In this document: positions 36,449-48,345 of the stretch, one piece after another | Layout of the letters: each line of letters starts with the position of its first letter | How positions within the stretch are numbered: the stretch's first letter is position 1 | Assembly: GCA_024636215.1 (NCBI GenBank) | Contig: JAGXHL010000007.1 | Location: 1 to 64,000 of the forward strand | DNA length: 64,000 nt | Source: Deltaproteobacteria bacterium | Lineage (GTDB): Bacteria > Desulfobacterota > Desulfuromonadia > Desulfuromonadales > BM103 | Direction of reading: 5' to 3' | Translations under genes and position numbers: made by a program | Notes under the pieces: model-generated | Database searches by the model: none | Seen by the model: the letters and a program-made list of their open reading frames with translations, nothing else | What the model was told of the DNA's origin: nothing

Positions 36449-37815
36449 TGACTCTTGATACCATTGTTGCTCCAGCGACGCCTCCTGGAGAAGGAGGCGT
36501 CGGTATAGTCCGCCTCTCCGGGCCCCGGGCAGTCACTTATCTGAAAAACACTTTTCGCTGCAAAACCGTTGATCAGGAGTACCAATCGCACCGCTTGTAT
36601 TACGGTCAGCTGTTTAATCCTGACAATATCCGCCTTGATGAAGTACTCGCCGTGGTGATGCGTTCGCCGCGATCCTACACCGGCGAGGACGTTGTGGAAG
36701 TTCATTGTCACGGAGGTCTGCAGATTATGCGATCTGTTCTAGACCTTTATCTCAATGCAGGCGCCAGGATGGCTGCACCTGGTGAGTTCACACAACGGGC
36801 TTTTTTAAACGGACGCCTTGATTTGTCACAGGCCGAGGCGGTTGTTGCTGTGATCAAGGCACGCTCTGAAAGAGCTGGACAGGTTGCCCTGGATCAACTT
36901 GAGGGCCATCTCTCCCGTAGGATCTATTGCTACTCCGAGCAACTCAAATCGGCCCTGGCTCTTTTGGAGGCTCATATTGATTTTCCGGATGACGAGGTTG
37001 GTTCCCTGGATCTGCCGTTACTGGTTGAGCCGATCCGTGTCCAGGCTGAGGAAATGGTTGCTCTTGCCGAGAGTTACTCTGTCGGCCGTGTTTTGCGGGA
37101 GGGCGCCAGTATTTTGATTTTGGGGCGCCCCAATGTCGGCAAGAGCTCCTTGATGAATGCTTTACTCGGAGAAGCCAGGGCTATTGTCACATCTGTGGCC
37201 GGAACGACCCGTGACACCCTTGAAGAGTCTCTTGTTTTGGGCGGTTTTCCAGTTCGAATTATCGATGCAGCTGGAGTCAGGGAGACAGATGACCCCGTTG
37301 AGAAGGAGGGGGTGAAACGGGCCAGCAGTAAGGCCCGCAGTGCTGATTTAATCCTTTTGGTTGTTGATGGTTCAACTCTTTTGACGGATGAAGACCTTTT
37401 GGCTATGGATCAGTGTCGAGTTGATAAAACGATCGTTGTGATTAACAAAAGTGATCAAACTCAAAAGATAAACCTTGATCCGTTAAGTCGCTTCTCAAAC
37501 CTTGTCACAGTTTCAGCCAAGCAGTTAACCGGCCTGGACGCCCTGCGCGAACTTGTTGCCGAGCGTGTCGGCCGCGATAGCCTTACGGCGGCCGGCGAGG
37601 GACTTGTTGTCACAGAAAATAGACATAAAGATGCTTTACTTAAGGCGATAGCTGCTCTTAATGGTTTTTTTGCGGGGGCCAAGGGATCAGCACCTTTAGA
37701 GTGTTTGGCGATGGATTTGCGTGAGGGGTTGAGTGCCCTGGGTATGATTACCGGTGAAACAACACCAGACGAAATTCTTGATCAGATATTCAGTCGTTTT
37801 TGTATCGGCAAATAA
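36445..37815 (+). CDS. mnmE: tRNA uridine-5-carboxymethylaminomethyl GTPase MnmE
   Basis: 456 residues. The N-terminal folate-binding domain begins DTIVAPATPPGEGGVGIVRLSG. The GTPase domain has GRPNVGKSSL, TTRD and DAAGVRETDD, and a final CIGK motif carries the functional Cys. It works with MnmG on wobble uridines. It is translationally coupled to jag. The two parS sites lie just after its stop codon. Confidence 0.98.
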   Translation: MMTLDTIVAPATPPGEGGVGIVRLSGPRAVTYLKNTFRCKTVDQEYQSHRLYYGQLFNPDNIRLDEVLAVVMRSPRSYTGEDVVEVHCHGGLQIMRSVLDLYLNAGARMAAPGEFTQRAFLNGRLDLSQAEAVVAVIKARSERAGQVALDQLEGHLSRRIYCYSEQLKSALALLEAHIDFPDDEVGSLDLPLLVEPIRVQAEEMVALAESYSVGRVLREGASILILGRPNVGKSSLMNALLGEARAIVTSVAGTTRDTLEESLVLGGFPVRIIDAAGVRETDDPVEKEGVKRASSKARSADLILLVVDGSTLLTDEDLLAMDQCRVDKTIVVINKSDQTQKINLDPLSRFSNLVTVSAKQLTGLDALRELVAERVGRDSLTAAGEGLVVTENRHKDALLKAIAALNGFFAGAKGSAPLECLAMDLREGLSALGMITGETTPDEILDQIFSRFCIGK

Positions 37816-37816
37816 A

Positions 37817-37832
37817 TGTTCCACGTGAAACT
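37817..37832. other. parS site 1
   Basis: TGTTCCACGTGAAACT differs at only the last base from site 2 and carries the central GTTCCACGTGAAAC typical of ParB sites. It lies between mnmE and mnmG, 3.5 kb from parB. Confidence 0.85.
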
Positions 37833-37853
37833 TTTGTTTTAGGGTTGTTTCTT

Positions 37854-37869
37854 TGTTCCACGTGAAACA
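37854..37869. other. parS site 2
   Basis: TGTTCCACGTGAAACA is a near-perfect 16-bp parS (consensus TGTTTCACGTGAAACA, one change). It lies 21 bp from site 1, so two ParB dimers could load side by side. Confidence 0.9.
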
Positions 37870-37897
37870 TTCGCCTTGAAGGTGTACGAGTGTTGCT

Positions 37898-39745
37898 ATG
37901 AGTGAAAAGTACGATGTGATTGTGGTTGGCGCCGGGCATGCCGGCTGCGAAGCCGCTTTGGCTGCCGCCCGTATGGGATGTCGAGCCTTGCTGTTGACAC
38001 TCAACCTCGATGCAGTGGCGCAGATGTCCTGTAATCCGGCGATTGGTGGTTTAGCCAAAGGCCACCTGGTGCGGGAAATCGATGCCCTTGGTGGAGAGAT
38101 GGCCAGGAATATCGATGCAACAGGTATCCAGTTTCGGTTGCTTAACACCAAGAAAGGGCCTGCTGTCAGGGCTTCCAGAGCACAGGCGGACCGGGATCTG
38201 TATCGCTCACGCATGAAGCAGGTCATCGAAGCCCAATCAGGACTTGATCTCAAGCAGGCTCAGGTGGTTCGATTACTGATCGCGAATGGGCGCGTGACCG
38301 GTGTTGAGACCCGAGACGGTTTGCATTTTGAAGCGGCATGTGTCGTCATAACGACTGGTACCTTCATGCGCGGCTTAATCCATGTGGGTCTGGTGAACTA
38401 TCCCGGGGGACGAGCAGGAGAACCGCCTTCGGAGGGGCTTTCCGATCATTTGCGTGAACTGGGTTTTAATGTTGGTCGCTTGAAAACCGGGACCCCGCCG
38501 CGGCTTGCTGCAGCAACCATCGACTTTTCGGTGCTGCAGGCACAGCCAGGCGATGAGTTGCCGCAGCCTTTCTCCGCCGACACAGTGTCTCTGGACTGCA
38601 ACCAGGTGCCTTGCTATATCACTTACACCAACGAGAGGACTCACGAGGTTATCCGTGGCGGTTTGGGCCGTTCGCCTCTTTACTCTGGTGTTATTGAAGG
38701 TGTTGGCCCGCGCTATTGTCCTTCCATAGAAGACAAGGTGGTGCGTTTTCCGGAAAAACAGCAACATCAGATTTTCCTCGAACCGGAGGGTTTGACGAGT
38801 GGGGAAATTTATCCCAACGGAGTTTCAACCTCGCTGCCCGTTGATGTCCAGTTAGCTTACCTGAGAACAATGCAAGGCCTTGAACAGGTTGAGATAATGC
38901 GCCCTGGGTATGCCATCGAGTACGACTATGTCGACCCGATCCAGTTGCATGCAACCCTGGAGACGAAGCTGTTAAAGGGTCTCTACCATGCCGGACAGAT
39001 CAATGGCACCTCGGGTTACGAAGAGGCGGCCGGGCAAGGATTGATGGCCGGTATCAACGCCGCTCTGCAGGTCCAGGGACGTGAGCCCGTTGTGATCGGA
39101 CGAGACCAGGGTTATCTCGGGGTTTTGATTGATGATCTTGTTAATCTAGGCGCTAAAGAACCCTACCGGATGTTTACCTCACGGGCTGAATACCGGCTCC
39201 TTTTGCGTGAGGATAATGCGGATCAGCGACTCAGCCCATTGGGTTATGAAGTGGGTTTGTTGACATTGGATCGCTGGCAGCGTTTTTCTGCAAAATTACT
39301 CGCTCTTGAAGATGGACGGCAACGTTTGCGCGCAACGCGCGTCTCACCGGGCAACCGGCACGCCATTGCGCGTCTGGGCTTGCCCGACCTGAAGAATGGA
39401 GCTTCGCTCGAAGAGTTACTGCGCAGACCAGAGGTAAAGCTCTCTGACCTTGATTTTCTCGACCCCTGCCTGACTGATATGCCGAACGACGTTCGTAATG
39501 AGTTGGAAACCGAAGTTAAATACGCAGGCTACATACGACGTCAATACGAACAGGTAGAACGCTTCCGACGCCTGGAGGACCTCGCTATCCCTCGCGATTT
39601 TGATTATGACGCCGTGGGCGGTTTCTCTGCTGAGGTGCGCGAGAAGCTGAAGAGGGTCGCTCCTCGAACCCTCGGTCAGGCCGGAAGAATTCCCGGTGTG
39701 ACACCCGCAGCAATCGCAATTCTATCCGTAATCTTAAAACGTTAG
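37898..39745 (+). CDS. mnmG: tRNA uridine-5-carboxymethylaminomethyl modification enzyme MnmG
   Basis: 615 residues. It has the FAD-binding N-terminus [21 protein letters not shown] and family motifs [34 protein letters not shown] and [15 protein letters not shown]. The C-terminal helical domain ends [11 protein letters not shown]. It is the partner of MnmE. The usual mnmE-mnmG-rsmG order is kept, here with the parS pair in the spacer. Confidence 0.98.
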   Translation: MSEKYDVIVVGAGHAGCEAALAAARMGCRALLLTLNLDAVAQMSCNPAIGGLAKGHLVREIDALGGEMARNIDATGIQFRLLNTKKGPAVRASRAQADRDLYRSRMKQVIEAQSGLDLKQAQVVRLLIANGRVTGVETRDGLHFEAACVVITTGTFMRGLIHVGLVNYPGGRAGEPPSEGLSDHLRELGFNVGRLKTGTPPRLAAATIDFSVLQAQPGDELPQPFSADTVSLDCNQVPCYITYTNERTHEVIRGGLGRSPLYSGVIEGVGPRYCPSIEDKVVRFPEKQQHQIFLEPEGLTSGEIYPNGVSTSLPVDVQLAYLRTMQGLEQVEIMRPGYAIEYDYVDPIQLHATLETKLLKGLYHAGQINGTSGYEEAAGQGLMAGINAALQVQGREPVVIGRDQGYLGVLIDDLVNLGAKEPYRMFTSRAEYRLLLREDNADQRLSPLGYEVGLLTLDRWQRFSAKLLALEDGRQRLRATRVSPGNRHAIARLGLPDLKNGASLEELLRRPEVKLSDLDFLDPCLTDMPNDVRNELETEVKYAGYIRRQYEQVERFRRLEDLAIPRDFDYDAVGGFSAEVREKLKRVAPRTLGQAGRIPGVTPAAIAILSVILKR

Positions 39746-39753
39746 GAAATCTT

Positions 39754-40386
39754 GTGCTGTTTAGCCAACTGCAAAAACTTGAGCTTGAGATTCCGCAGAA
39801 CAGGCTGGTGCTACTGGAGCAATTGGTGGATGAATTGCTGCGCTGGACCAAGCGTAGAAACCTGACGGCTATCACCGATCGCGATGAGGTACTGGAGAAA
39901 CACCTGGTTGATTCCCTGACCCTTCTGCCTTTTGCAGCGCAGGCGGAGCGACTCCTGGATATGGGCTCCGGCGCAGGTTTTCCTGCTTTACCCGTCAAGA
40001 TAGTCTGCTCTGATCTCGAGGTTGTCTCGGTGGACGCAGTCGGCAAAAAAATAGATTTTCAGAAACACATGTCCAGAAAGCTCGCTTTAAGCAGCTTTTT
40101 CCCTGTGCATGCAAGGATCGAGGATTTGCAGAACACTGACAACTACCGGGCCGGTTTCGATCTTGTAACCGCCAGGGCGTTGACTTCTCTGTCTGAACTG
40201 GTGGCCATGGCTGAACCTTTTCTGCTGCCCGGGGGTCGACTGGTCGCTATGAAAGGACCGGAAGGTAAAGAGGAATACACGGCATGCCGCGAGCGACTTG
40301 TTAATGCAGGCTGGCAAGCTCTCCTACATCCTCTGGTTCTGCCCCGTTCAGGGGCACAACGCTGCTTGATTGAGTTGGTCCGTTAG
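39754..40386 (+). CDS. rsmG: 16S rRNA (guanine527-N7)-methyltransferase RsmG
   Basis: 210 residues. It has NLTAITDRDEVLEKHLVDSL, SAM motif I LDMGSGAGFPALPVKI and VDAVGKKIDFQ, then VTARALTSLSELV, the family signature. A GTG start at 39754 has AGGAA upstream, 8 bp after mnmG. It ends the rRNA/tRNA-modification part of the operon. Confidence 0.96.
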   Translation: MLFSQLQKLELEIPQNRLVLLEQLVDELLRWTKRRNLTAITDRDEVLEKHLVDSLTLLPFAAQAERLLDMGSGAGFPALPVKIVCSDLEVVSVDAVGKKIDFQKHMSRKLALSSFFPVHARIEDLQNTDNYRAGFDLVTARALTSLSELVAMAEPFLLPGGRLVAMKGPEGKEEYTACRERLVNAGWQALLHPLVLPRSGAQRCLIELVR

Positions 40387-40537
40387 AGAAGTTTTGCACC
40401 ATATATTGTGGTTTTGTTCAACCCTTTCTCAATATCTGGTGTTTGTTGGCAGTCAAGCAAATTTCCTTTGCAGATCCAAATGCTTATGTTAGTCTGAGCG
40501 ACTCAAAAAATATCAACATCCAAGGAGAAATTCAGGC

Positions 40538-41305
40538 ATGGCTCAAGTCATTGCCATTGCCAACCAGAAGGGTGGCGTCGGTAAAACCACAACGTCCGTG
40601 AATCTGGCGGCGTCGTTGGCTGCTGCCGAAAAACGCACCTTGCTGGTTGATCTCGATCCTCAGGCCAATGCGACCAGTGGCGTTGGTGTTGATCCCAACA
40701 GTATAGAGCAGACGGTTTATCATGCCCTGCTTGGTTCCGTGCCGGTGAGTGAATTGCTTAAAACCACTGACCTCGATACTCTGCATCTGCTGCCTGCCAA
40801 TCCGGACCTGATCGGAGCTGAAGTCGAGTTGATCTCTGCTCTGGCACGCGAGGGTAAGTTGAAGACCGCCTTGTCTGAAGTCTCCAAAGAGTATGACTAT
40901 ATCCTCATTGACTGTCCGCCTTCCCTGGGTTTACTGACCATTAATGCCCTGACCGCCGCCAACAGTGTGCTGATTCCCCTGCAGTGTGAATACTATGCCA
41001 TGGAAGGCTTAAGTCAGTTGATCAACACGGTACGCTTGATTCAGCGGGAGCTGAACCAGAGCCTGGTCATTCATGGCATCCTTCTGACCATGTTTGACGC
41101 CCGTAACAATCTGTCACATCAGGTCAGTGAAGGGATTCGGGAACATTTTGCCAGCCAGGTTTTTGAAACCATGATTCCGCGCAACGTGCGTCTTTCGGAG
41201 GCGCCTAGTCACGGTCTGCCGGCCCTGCTTTATGATATTTCTTCGCGGGGAGCTACGGCGTATCTGGATCTGGCGCGAGAAATTATTCGCAGGGAGAAGT
41301 CATAA
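40538..41305 (+). CDS. parA: Chromosome-partitioning ATPase ParA (Soj)
   Basis: 255 residues. It has the deviant Walker A QKGGVGKTTTSVNLAA at the N-terminus, LVDLDPQANATSG, Walker B YILIDCPPSLGLLTINAL and the conserved C-terminal RNVRLSEAPSHG. This is the chromosomal short Soj/ParA type without an N-terminal HTH. AAGGAG precedes the ATG. It acts with ParB and the parS sites 2.7 kb upstream to move new origins. Confidence 0.98.
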   Translation: MAQVIAIANQKGGVGKTTTSVNLAASLAAAEKRTLLVDLDPQANATSGVGVDPNSIEQTVYHALLGSVPVSELLKTTDLDTLHLLPANPDLIGAEVELISALAREGKLKTALSEVSKEYDYILIDCPPSLGLLTINALTAANSVLIPLQCEYYAMEGLSQLINTVRLIQRELNQSLVIHGILLTMFDARNNLSHQVSEGIREHFASQVFETMIPRNVRLSEAPSHGLPALLYDISSRGATAYLDLAREIIRREKS

Positions 41306-41307
41306 GT

Positions 41308-42165
41308 ATGGCCAAGCGTCCCGCACTCGGCAAGGGTATCGGTGCCCTGCTCACGTCCGCTTCACAGGATGGTCGGCACAAATATTTCCTTTGCCCTGTC
41401 GAAGAGCTCAAACCGCACCATCAGCAACCTCGTAAAACCTTTAATGACGCCAAGATGGCGGAACTGGTCGCATCAATCCGCGAAAAGGGCGTAATCCAGC
41501 CTCTGGTTGTCCGTCACGCAGGTGATCATTATCAGATCATCGCCGGAGAACGTCGCTGGCGGGCCTCGCAGAAAGCAGGTCTTAAGGAAGTTCCGGTCGT
41601 CATCCAGGATGTCTCGGAAGACTGGGCGATGGAGATGGCCCTGATTGAGAATATTCAACGTGAAGACCTCAACCCGATCGAGGAAGCCGAAGCCTACCGC
41701 TATCTGATGAGCACCTTCGATCTGTCTCAGGAAGAAGTGGCTCGGAGGGTCGGTCGGGAACGGCCAACCGTCGCTAATTCATTGCGACTTCTGCGGTTGC
41801 CGGAGATGATCCAGCAGGATGTTGTCGCAGGCCAGTTGTCCATGGGGCACGCCCGGGCCATGCTGGCGCTGGAAAATACTGCCCGCATCAAGGAAGTCCG
41901 CGACCAGGTCGTCAAGAAGCAGTTTTCGGTCCGTCAGACTGAAGCTCTGGTTAAAAGGCTCAAAGGTGGCTCCACCAATGTAGTTGCCCGCAAAAATAAG
42001 CTTGATCCTGAGATCGTGGATTTGGCGGCACGCTTGCAGCGAAGCCTCGGCACCAAGGTGAACATTCTGCCCCAGGCTCGTGGCGGCAAGGGCGGCAAGA
42101 TAGAGATCAGCTATTATTCACCGGAAGAACTCGAACGGTTACTTGATATTTTCGAGGGTCGATAA
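41308..42165 (+). CDS. parB: Chromosome-partitioning protein ParB (Spo0J)
   Basis: 285 residues. It has the N-terminal ParA-interacting peptide RPALGKGIGALL and the CTPase/nuclease-like domain with GERRWRASQKAGL and ALIENIQREDLNPIEEA. The HTH is LSQEEVARRVGRERPTVANSLRLL, and a C-terminal dimerisation domain ends the protein. It starts 2 bp after parA. It should bind the parS sites at 37817-37869. Confidence 0.98.
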   Translation: MAKRPALGKGIGALLTSASQDGRHKYFLCPVEELKPHHQQPRKTFNDAKMAELVASIREKGVIQPLVVRHAGDHYQIIAGERRWRASQKAGLKEVPVVIQDVSEDWAMEMALIENIQREDLNPIEEAEAYRYLMSTFDLSQEEVARRVGRERPTVANSLRLLRLPEMIQQDVVAGQLSMGHARAMLALENTARIKEVRDQVVKKQFSVRQTEALVKRLKGGSTNVVARKNKLDPEIVDLAARLQRSLGTKVNILPQARGGKGGKIEISYYSPEELERLLDIFEGR

Positions 42166-42211
42166 GAGCCTTTCCGATATTTAAATAAAAAAACTTTAGG
42201 AAAATTAAGCG

Positions 42212-42631
42212 ATGTTCAACAAGAAGGATAAAGAGCCCATGCGCAAGGAAACCCCGATTGAAAAAAGTGATATCAAGGCCTTTTTAGGACCAGGCAGCCA
42301 GTTCGAAGGCAAGCTGGTGTTTAACGAAATTGTCCGACTGGATGGTGGCTTCCGTGGTGAAGTGACCTCCCATGACACCCTGATTGTGGGTGAAAGCGCA
42401 GAGATCCAGGCGGACGTCCAGGTTGGAACGCTGATTCTGAGCGGTTGCTTCAAAGGCAACATTAAAGCCAAAACACGGGTTGAACTTCGCTCCCCGGCAA
42501 AGGTGGACGGTACCATCGAGACCCCGGCAATCTCGGTTGAGGATGGCGTCTTGCTGAACGGTACGGTTACCATGAGCCTGGGTGAAAATGCAGCAAGTGG
42601 CAAGACTGTTGAGGTTGGTGCCAAGAAATAA
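42212..42631 (+). CDS. bacM: Bactofilin
   Basis: 139 residues forming a single right-handed beta-helix domain (DUF583): GSQFEGKLVFNEIVRLDGGFRGEV, DTLIVGESAEIQADVQVGTLILSG and the later KVDGTIETPAISVEDG. The short charged N-terminus and loose C-terminus are typical. Bactofilins next to parAB tie to polar anchoring of the ParABS system or cell-shape control in other bacteria; that role here is inference. Confidence 0.93.
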   Translation: MFNKKDKEPMRKETPIEKSDIKAFLGPGSQFEGKLVFNEIVRLDGGFRGEVTSHDTLIVGESAEIQADVQVGTLILSGCFKGNIKAKTRVELRSPAKVDGTIETPAISVEDGVLLNGTVTMSLGENAASGKTVEVGAKK

Positions 42632-42715
42632 CCTTTCGCAGACTGTGGAGTCATGGCAAGTAAAGTGTCTTTAATCTGACAAGGTTTTGCGAAAAGAATC
42701 TTGACAAGGCATAGG

Positions 42716-42724
42716 TGCTATGAT
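42716..42724 (+). promoter_or_regulatory. Extended -10 promoter candidate for the atp operon
   Basis: TGC-TATGAT (TG at 42716-42717, TATGAT at 42719-42724) is an extended -10 motif. A TTGACA at 42701-42706 is too close (12 nt) to be its -35. Transcription from here would start about 45 bp upstream of the palindrome at 42780. Confidence 0.45.
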
Positions 42725-42779
42725 AGACATCCCCTGCTTTAAGCCCCGACCGTGGACCATTTTAAACACTCTTAATTTT

Positions 42780-42792
42780 GTATACAGTATAC
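42780..42792. promoter_or_regulatory. Palindrome GTATACAGTATAC upstream of atpF', candidate GntR operator
   Basis: It is an odd-centred perfect palindrome. Its reverse complement plus the next two bases, GTATACTGTATACAA, matches 15 of 15 bases at the GntR gene's own promoter (50050-50064). Its position 46 bp before the first atp gene and downstream of the -10 candidate would suit repression by road-block. Confidence 0.55.
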
Positions 42793-42837
42793 CGATGTAC
42801 CTTGTTAATGAGGTGCGAACTTAAATGAGGTAAGACA

Positions 42838-43263
42838 GTGATCAAGCTAGACTGGACACTGCTCCTGCAGTTTGTCAATTTCATGATTCTTATGGCTGTG
42901 CTGAATGCACTGCTCTTCAAACCCTTGCGCGCCGCACTTCAGGCTCGCAAGGAGACTATTGAGAGGGCGAAAGCCAAGGTTCAGGATATTGATGAGCAGG
43001 TACAGGCACAGATTGCCCGCTACGAGGCGCAGCTTCAGGACGCTCGTCAACAAGGCGGCCAGGAACGCTCTGCTCTGCGCAAGACAGGTCAGGAAGAAGA
43101 AGCCAGAATTCTTGGTGATGCTAATCGTAATGCAGCTGAAAAGCTGCAGACGATCACAGCACAGATCCAGGAGGAAGCTGGTTCTGCCCGTCAAGCACTG
43201 CGTAAGGAAACCGAAGCTCTGGCTAAAGAGATTGCCGGCAAGGTTCTCGGGAGGGCTGTTTGA
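42838..43263 (+). CDS. atpF': F0F1 ATP synthase b' subunit
   Basis: 141 residues: one N-terminal transmembrane helix (about 6-26, LLQFVNFMILMAVLNALLFKPL) and then a long charged coiled-coil of Ala, Gln, Glu and Arg. It is the first of two b-type stator subunits, the b'/b pair also seen in Geobacter relatives and in photosynthetic bacteria. A GTG start at 42838 is used. It overlaps the next gene by one base (TGATG). Confidence 0.93.
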   Translation: MIKLDWTLLLQFVNFMILMAVLNALLFKPLRAALQARKETIERAKAKVQDIDEQVQAQIARYEAQLQDARQQGGQERSALRKTGQEEEARILGDANRNAAEKLQTITAQIQEEAGSARQALRKETEALAKEIAGKVLGRAV

Positions 43264-43862
43264 TGAAAGAATCTAACGCAAAGCCTGTGCCCATCCTGAT
43301 CAAGTTGACATTTCTGACAGGTTTGCTCCTGCTGCCAGCCGTCGTGTGTGCCAGCACTGCCGGTGGTCACGCAGACAGCGCTGTTATCCTTAAAGATTTT
43401 GCCTACCGCTGCTTCAATTTCGCTTTGATGGTCGGTCTGCTTGCCTATTTTGTGACAAAGCCTGTACGGAAGGGTCTTAAGAACCGCACCGCTGAGATCG
43501 AGAAAACTCTTGCCGATGCCCAGATAGCCAAAGAAGCCGCTGAAGCCAAACATCGCGAGTACAGTGAGAAGCTGGCCAGGGCCACCGAAGAGATTGCCGG
43601 TATCGCCGCCTCCATTCGTCGTGAAGGTGAACTGGAACGTGACAAGATTATTTCTGCCGCCAAAGAGTTGGCCGTCAAGATTGAATATGAAGCAGAAAAC
43701 AAGGCCTCCAGCGTGGTTGCCAAGGCTCGTGCTGAGTTGCGTGAAGAAGCAGCAAGCCTGGCTGTGGAACTTGCAGAAGACATGCTGAAAAAACAGGTTT
43801 CTGCAGATGACCAGAAGCGGCTGGTCGATGAATATATGCAAAAAGTGGGAGAACTCCATTGA
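43263..43862 (+). CDS. atpF: F0F1 ATP synthase b subunit
   Basis: 199 residues. The N-terminal hydrophobic stretch (about 12-32, ending VVCAS) looks like a signal or extra helix. The membrane helix of the b subunit follows (about 46-65, FNFALMVGLLAYFVTKPVRKGL), then a long coiled-coil. Start ATG overlaps the b' stop codon. It overlaps atpH by 4 bp at ATTGA. Confidence 0.92.
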   Translation: MKESNAKPVPILIKLTFLTGLLLLPAVVCASTAGGHADSAVILKDFAYRCFNFALMVGLLAYFVTKPVRKGLKNRTAEIEKTLADAQIAKEAAEAKHREYSEKLARATEEIAGIAASIRREGELERDKIISAAKELAVKIEYEAENKASSVVAKARAELREEAASLAVELAEDMLKKQVSADDQKRLVDEYMQKVGELH

Positions 43863-44401
43863 GTGTCAGTGCCCTTAGCAGACGGTATGCCAAAGCTTTG
43901 GTAGAGATCGGCGTTGAAGAAAAGGCCGTTGAGGCCTATGCCGATGAATTGGCCAAAGTTAAGCAGATCCTGTCTCAAGAAGAGTTGTTGCGCCAGTTGC
44001 TCGACAACCCCACCCTGGCGCAGGAAAAGAAAGAAAAAATGCTGGCCGAACTTTGTAAAGCTCTTGAGCTTTCGGATGGAATGGTCAGATTTCTGGGCCT
44101 GGTTCTGAGTAAAGGCCGTCTCTGCTACCTGAGCCAGATCGAAGAAAGTTATCGACGCCAGGCGGACGAGCTGTCCGGTATCCTGAGCGCTAAAATCACA
44201 GCAGCCATTGAACTGGACGATGTTCAGCAGCAGGCGATTGCAGCCGGTCTGGAGAAACAGACCGGAAAGCAAATTGCCTTGACGGTTGAGGTGAACGCTG
44301 ACCTGATCGGTGGCTTGCAAGCCGAGATAGGTGGTCGTCTTTTTGATGGCAGTGTCAAAACTCAACTTAAACGCATCGAAGAATCCTTGAAGAATCCTTA
44401 A
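43859..44401 (+). CDS. atpH: F1 ATP synthase delta subunit
   Basis: 180 residues. The N-terminal [24 protein letters not shown] and the helical domain are typical of the stalk protein, and the C-terminal [21 protein letters not shown] is the family signature. A TTG start (43859) shares bases with the atpF stop codon, so translation is coupled. Confidence 0.94.
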   Translation: MSVSALSRRYAKALVEIGVEEKAVEAYADELAKVKQILSQEELLRQLLDNPTLAQEKKEKMLAELCKALELSDGMVRFLGLVLSKGRLCYLSQIEESYRRQADELSGILSAKITAAIELDDVQQQAIAAGLEKQTGKQIALTVEVNADLIGGLQAEIGGRLFDGSVKTQLKRIEESLKNP

Positions 44402-44426
44402 CGAACAGGGTGATGAGGTCGTAATA

Positions 44427-45935
44427 ATGCAAATCAAAGCAGAAGAAATCAGCGCAATTATCAAGAAGCAGATCGAAGACTTCGGACGTGAAGTCGAGGT
44501 CAGCGAAACAGGAACGGTTATTTCCGCCAGCGACGGTATCGCCCGTGTTCATGGCCTGGACAAAGCTATGGCCGGTGAATTGCTGGAGTTCCCCGGCAAC
44601 ACCATGGCCATGGTACTGAACCTCGAGGAAGACAACGTTGGCGCTGCGATCCTCGGTGATGCCGAGCACATCAAGGAAGGCGACATCGTCAAGCGGACCA
44701 AACGTATCGTCCAGGTTCCGGTCGGCGAAGCGTTGATTGGCCGAGTTGTTAATGGTATCGGTATCCCGATTGATGGCCAGGGCCCGATCGAAACCGACAC
44801 ATACAGTCAGGTTGAAATCAAGGCACCGGGCATCGTGGCACGTAAGTCGGTGCACGAGCCGATGCAGACCGGCCTCAAGGCAATCGACTCCATGGTACCA
44901 ATCGGCCGTGGCCAGCGTGAGCTGATCATTGGTGACCGGCAGACCGGTAAGACAGCGGTCGCGGTTGATGCCATTATCAACCAAAAGGGTCAGAACATGA
45001 TCTGCATCTATGTCGCCATCGGCCAGAAGCGCTCGACGGTGGCACAGGTTGTCGACAGGCTCAAGAAAACCGGCGCCATGGATTACACCATCGTCGTTTC
45101 CGCGTCTGCTTCCGAGCCTGCACCGATGCAGTTCATCTCACCTTATACCGGCGTAACCATGGGCGAATACTTCCGCGACAGCGGTCGGCATGCCCTGATC
45201 ATTTATGATGATCTTTCCAAACAGGCCGTTGCTTATCGTCAACTCTCGCTGCTGCTGCGTCGGCCGCCAGGCCGCGAAGCTTATCCCGGTGACGTTTTCT
45301 ATCTCCACAGCCGTCTGCTTGAGCGGGCTTGCAAGCTCAATGACGCAGAAGGTGCCGGGTCATTGACTGCTTTGCCTATCATCGAGACCCAGGCGGGTGA
45401 CGTTTCTGCTTATATCCCGACCAACGTTATCTCGATTACCGACGGTCAGATCTTTCTGGAAACCGACCTCTTCTTCTCCGGTGTCCGTCCCGCCATCAAC
45501 GTCGGCCTGTCGGTTTCCCGTGTCGGTGGTTCCGCCCAGGTCAAAGCGATGAAGCAGGTTGCAGGGACGCTTCGTCTCGCTCTGGCTTCTTATCGTGAGA
45601 TGGCAGCCTTTGCCCAGTTCGGCTCTGATCTTGATGCTGCGACCCAGCGGCAGTTGAATCGTGGAGCCCGACTGGTTGAAATCCTCAAGCAGGGTCAATA
45701 TGTGCCACTGCCGGTTGAGAAGCAGGTTCTGGCGATCTTTGCTGTTAATAACGGTTATGTCGATGAGTATCCTGCGACGGACGTGCAGCGTTATGAAAGT
45801 GAAATGATTACCTTCATGGAAAGCAGCTACGCTGACTTACTTTCCACGCTTGCCGAGAAGAAAGCCATCGATAATGAGCTGGAAGGCAAGATTAAGGCCG
45901 CTCTCGATGAATTCAAGGGCCAGTTTGTCGCTTAA
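44427..45935 (+). CDS. atpA: F1 ATP synthase alpha subunit
   Basis: 502 residues. It has P-loop [15 protein letters not shown] (about 170-184), the arginine-finger region with [26 protein letters not shown], and [17 protein letters not shown] (family signature). Length and order are normal. It forms the catalytic hexamer with atpD. Confidence 0.98.
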   Translation: MQIKAEEISAIIKKQIEDFGREVEVSETGTVISASDGIARVHGLDKAMAGELLEFPGNTMAMVLNLEEDNVGAAILGDAEHIKEGDIVKRTKRIVQVPVGEALIGRVVNGIGIPIDGQGPIETDTYSQVEIKAPGIVARKSVHEPMQTGLKAIDSMVPIGRGQRELIIGDRQTGKTAVAVDAIINQKGQNMICIYVAIGQKRSTVAQVVDRLKKTGAMDYTIVVSASASEPAPMQFISPYTGVTMGEYFRDSGRHALIIYDDLSKQAVAYRQLSLLLRRPPGREAYPGDVFYLHSRLLERACKLNDAEGAGSLTALPIIETQAGDVSAYIPTNVISITDGQIFLETDLFFSGVRPAINVGLSVSRVGGSAQVKAMKQVAGTLRLALASYREMAAFAQFGSDLDAATQRQLNRGARLVEILKQGQYVPLPVEKQVLAIFAVNNGYVDEYPATDVQRYESEMITFMESSYADLLSTLAEKKAIDNELEGKIKAALDEFKGQFVA

Positions 45936-45960
45936 TAACGCAACGATCGGGTAAGAAGAG

Positions 45961-46836
45961 ATGGCAAGTCTTAAAGACATAAAAAAACGAATAAGCACGG
46001 TCAAAAACACCCAGCAGATCACCAAGGCCATGAAAATGGTCTCGGCGGCCAAACTGCGGCGTGCTCAGGATGCCGTTACTGCGGCCCGTCCCTATGCGGA
46101 CAAGATGGCTGACGTCCTTTCCAGCCTGGCGCTGCGTCAAGATGCTGAGAGTCACCCTCTGCTGGCCGAGCGAGGCAAGGGCAAGGCTCTGGTTGTGCTG
46201 ATCACTGGAGACCGTGGTCTCTGTGGCGGCTTCAACACCAATATCTCCAAGGCCGCTGAACGCTTCATCCGTGAAAAAAGAGAAGGCTTCGAGAGCTATG
46301 AGTTGATGATCGTCGGTCGCAAGGGGAATGATTACCTCAAGCGCCGTGCCGGTATGGAAATCACCAAGGTTTATGAGAATCTTGTTGGCACCGGTCAGGT
46401 CAGCTACCCTGTTGGTGCCCTGTTAGGTCAGCAGGTTATTGAGCTCTATCGTAGTGGTGATTACGACAGCGTTTTCCTGGTATACAATGCCTTTCAGAGT
46501 GCCATGACCCAGGTGCAGACGGTCACGCAGCTGTTACCGATCGTACCGAAAGAAATCGAAGAGGGCACCCAGGTTACCGATTACCTCTATGAACCGAATG
46601 CCGCAGAGGTCCTGAACGAACTTCTGCCCAAACATATTGAGGTGCAAATCTTTCGCTCTCTGCTTGAATCAGCGGCTTCCGAACACGGTGCTCGGATGAC
46701 TGCCATGGATAGTGCCAGCAAGAATGCTGCGGAAATGATCGGCAAGCTGACTCTGCAGTATAACCGTGCTCGTCAGGCCGCAATTACCAAGGAATTGCTG
46801 GAGATCATCTCCGGCGCCGAGTCAATCAAAGCTTAA
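45961..46836 (+). CDS. atpG: F1 ATP synthase gamma subunit
   Basis: 291 residues. It begins [36 protein letters not shown] (split here as the standard gamma N-terminus: rotor helix, KAMKMV motif). The [12 protein letters not shown] core follows, and it ends in the terminal rotor helix [20 protein letters not shown]. Confidence 0.97.
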   Translation: MASLKDIKKRISTVKNTQQITKAMKMVSAAKLRRAQDAVTAARPYADKMADVLSSLALRQDAESHPLLAERGKGKALVVLITGDRGLCGGFNTNISKAAERFIREKREGFESYELMIVGRKGNDYLKRRAGMEITKVYENLVGTGQVSYPVGALLGQQVIELYRSGDYDSVFLVYNAFQSAMTQVQTVTQLLPIVPKEIEEGTQVTDYLYEPNAAEVLNELLPKHIEVQIFRSLLESAASEHGARMTAMDSASKNAAEMIGKLTLQYNRARQAAITKELLEIISGAESIKA

Positions 46837-46887
46837 GTTTCCAACGAAATATATAAGAACACCCCACAGGTAATCCGAGTGGGCTGA

Positions 46888-48312
<1,425 letters not shown>

Positions 48313-48345
48313 TCAGACGATTCCGGGATAAAGGAACGAATAGGC

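Noticed and set aside
43445..44464. 339-codon minus-strand frame across atpF and atpH
   Set aside because: It lies opposite well-recognised ATP synthase genes and has low-complexity translation.
46482..46490. GTATAC half-sites in atpG, atpD and near nadA
   Set aside because: Single hexamers without the second half are expected by chance; only the two 13-mers are perfect.
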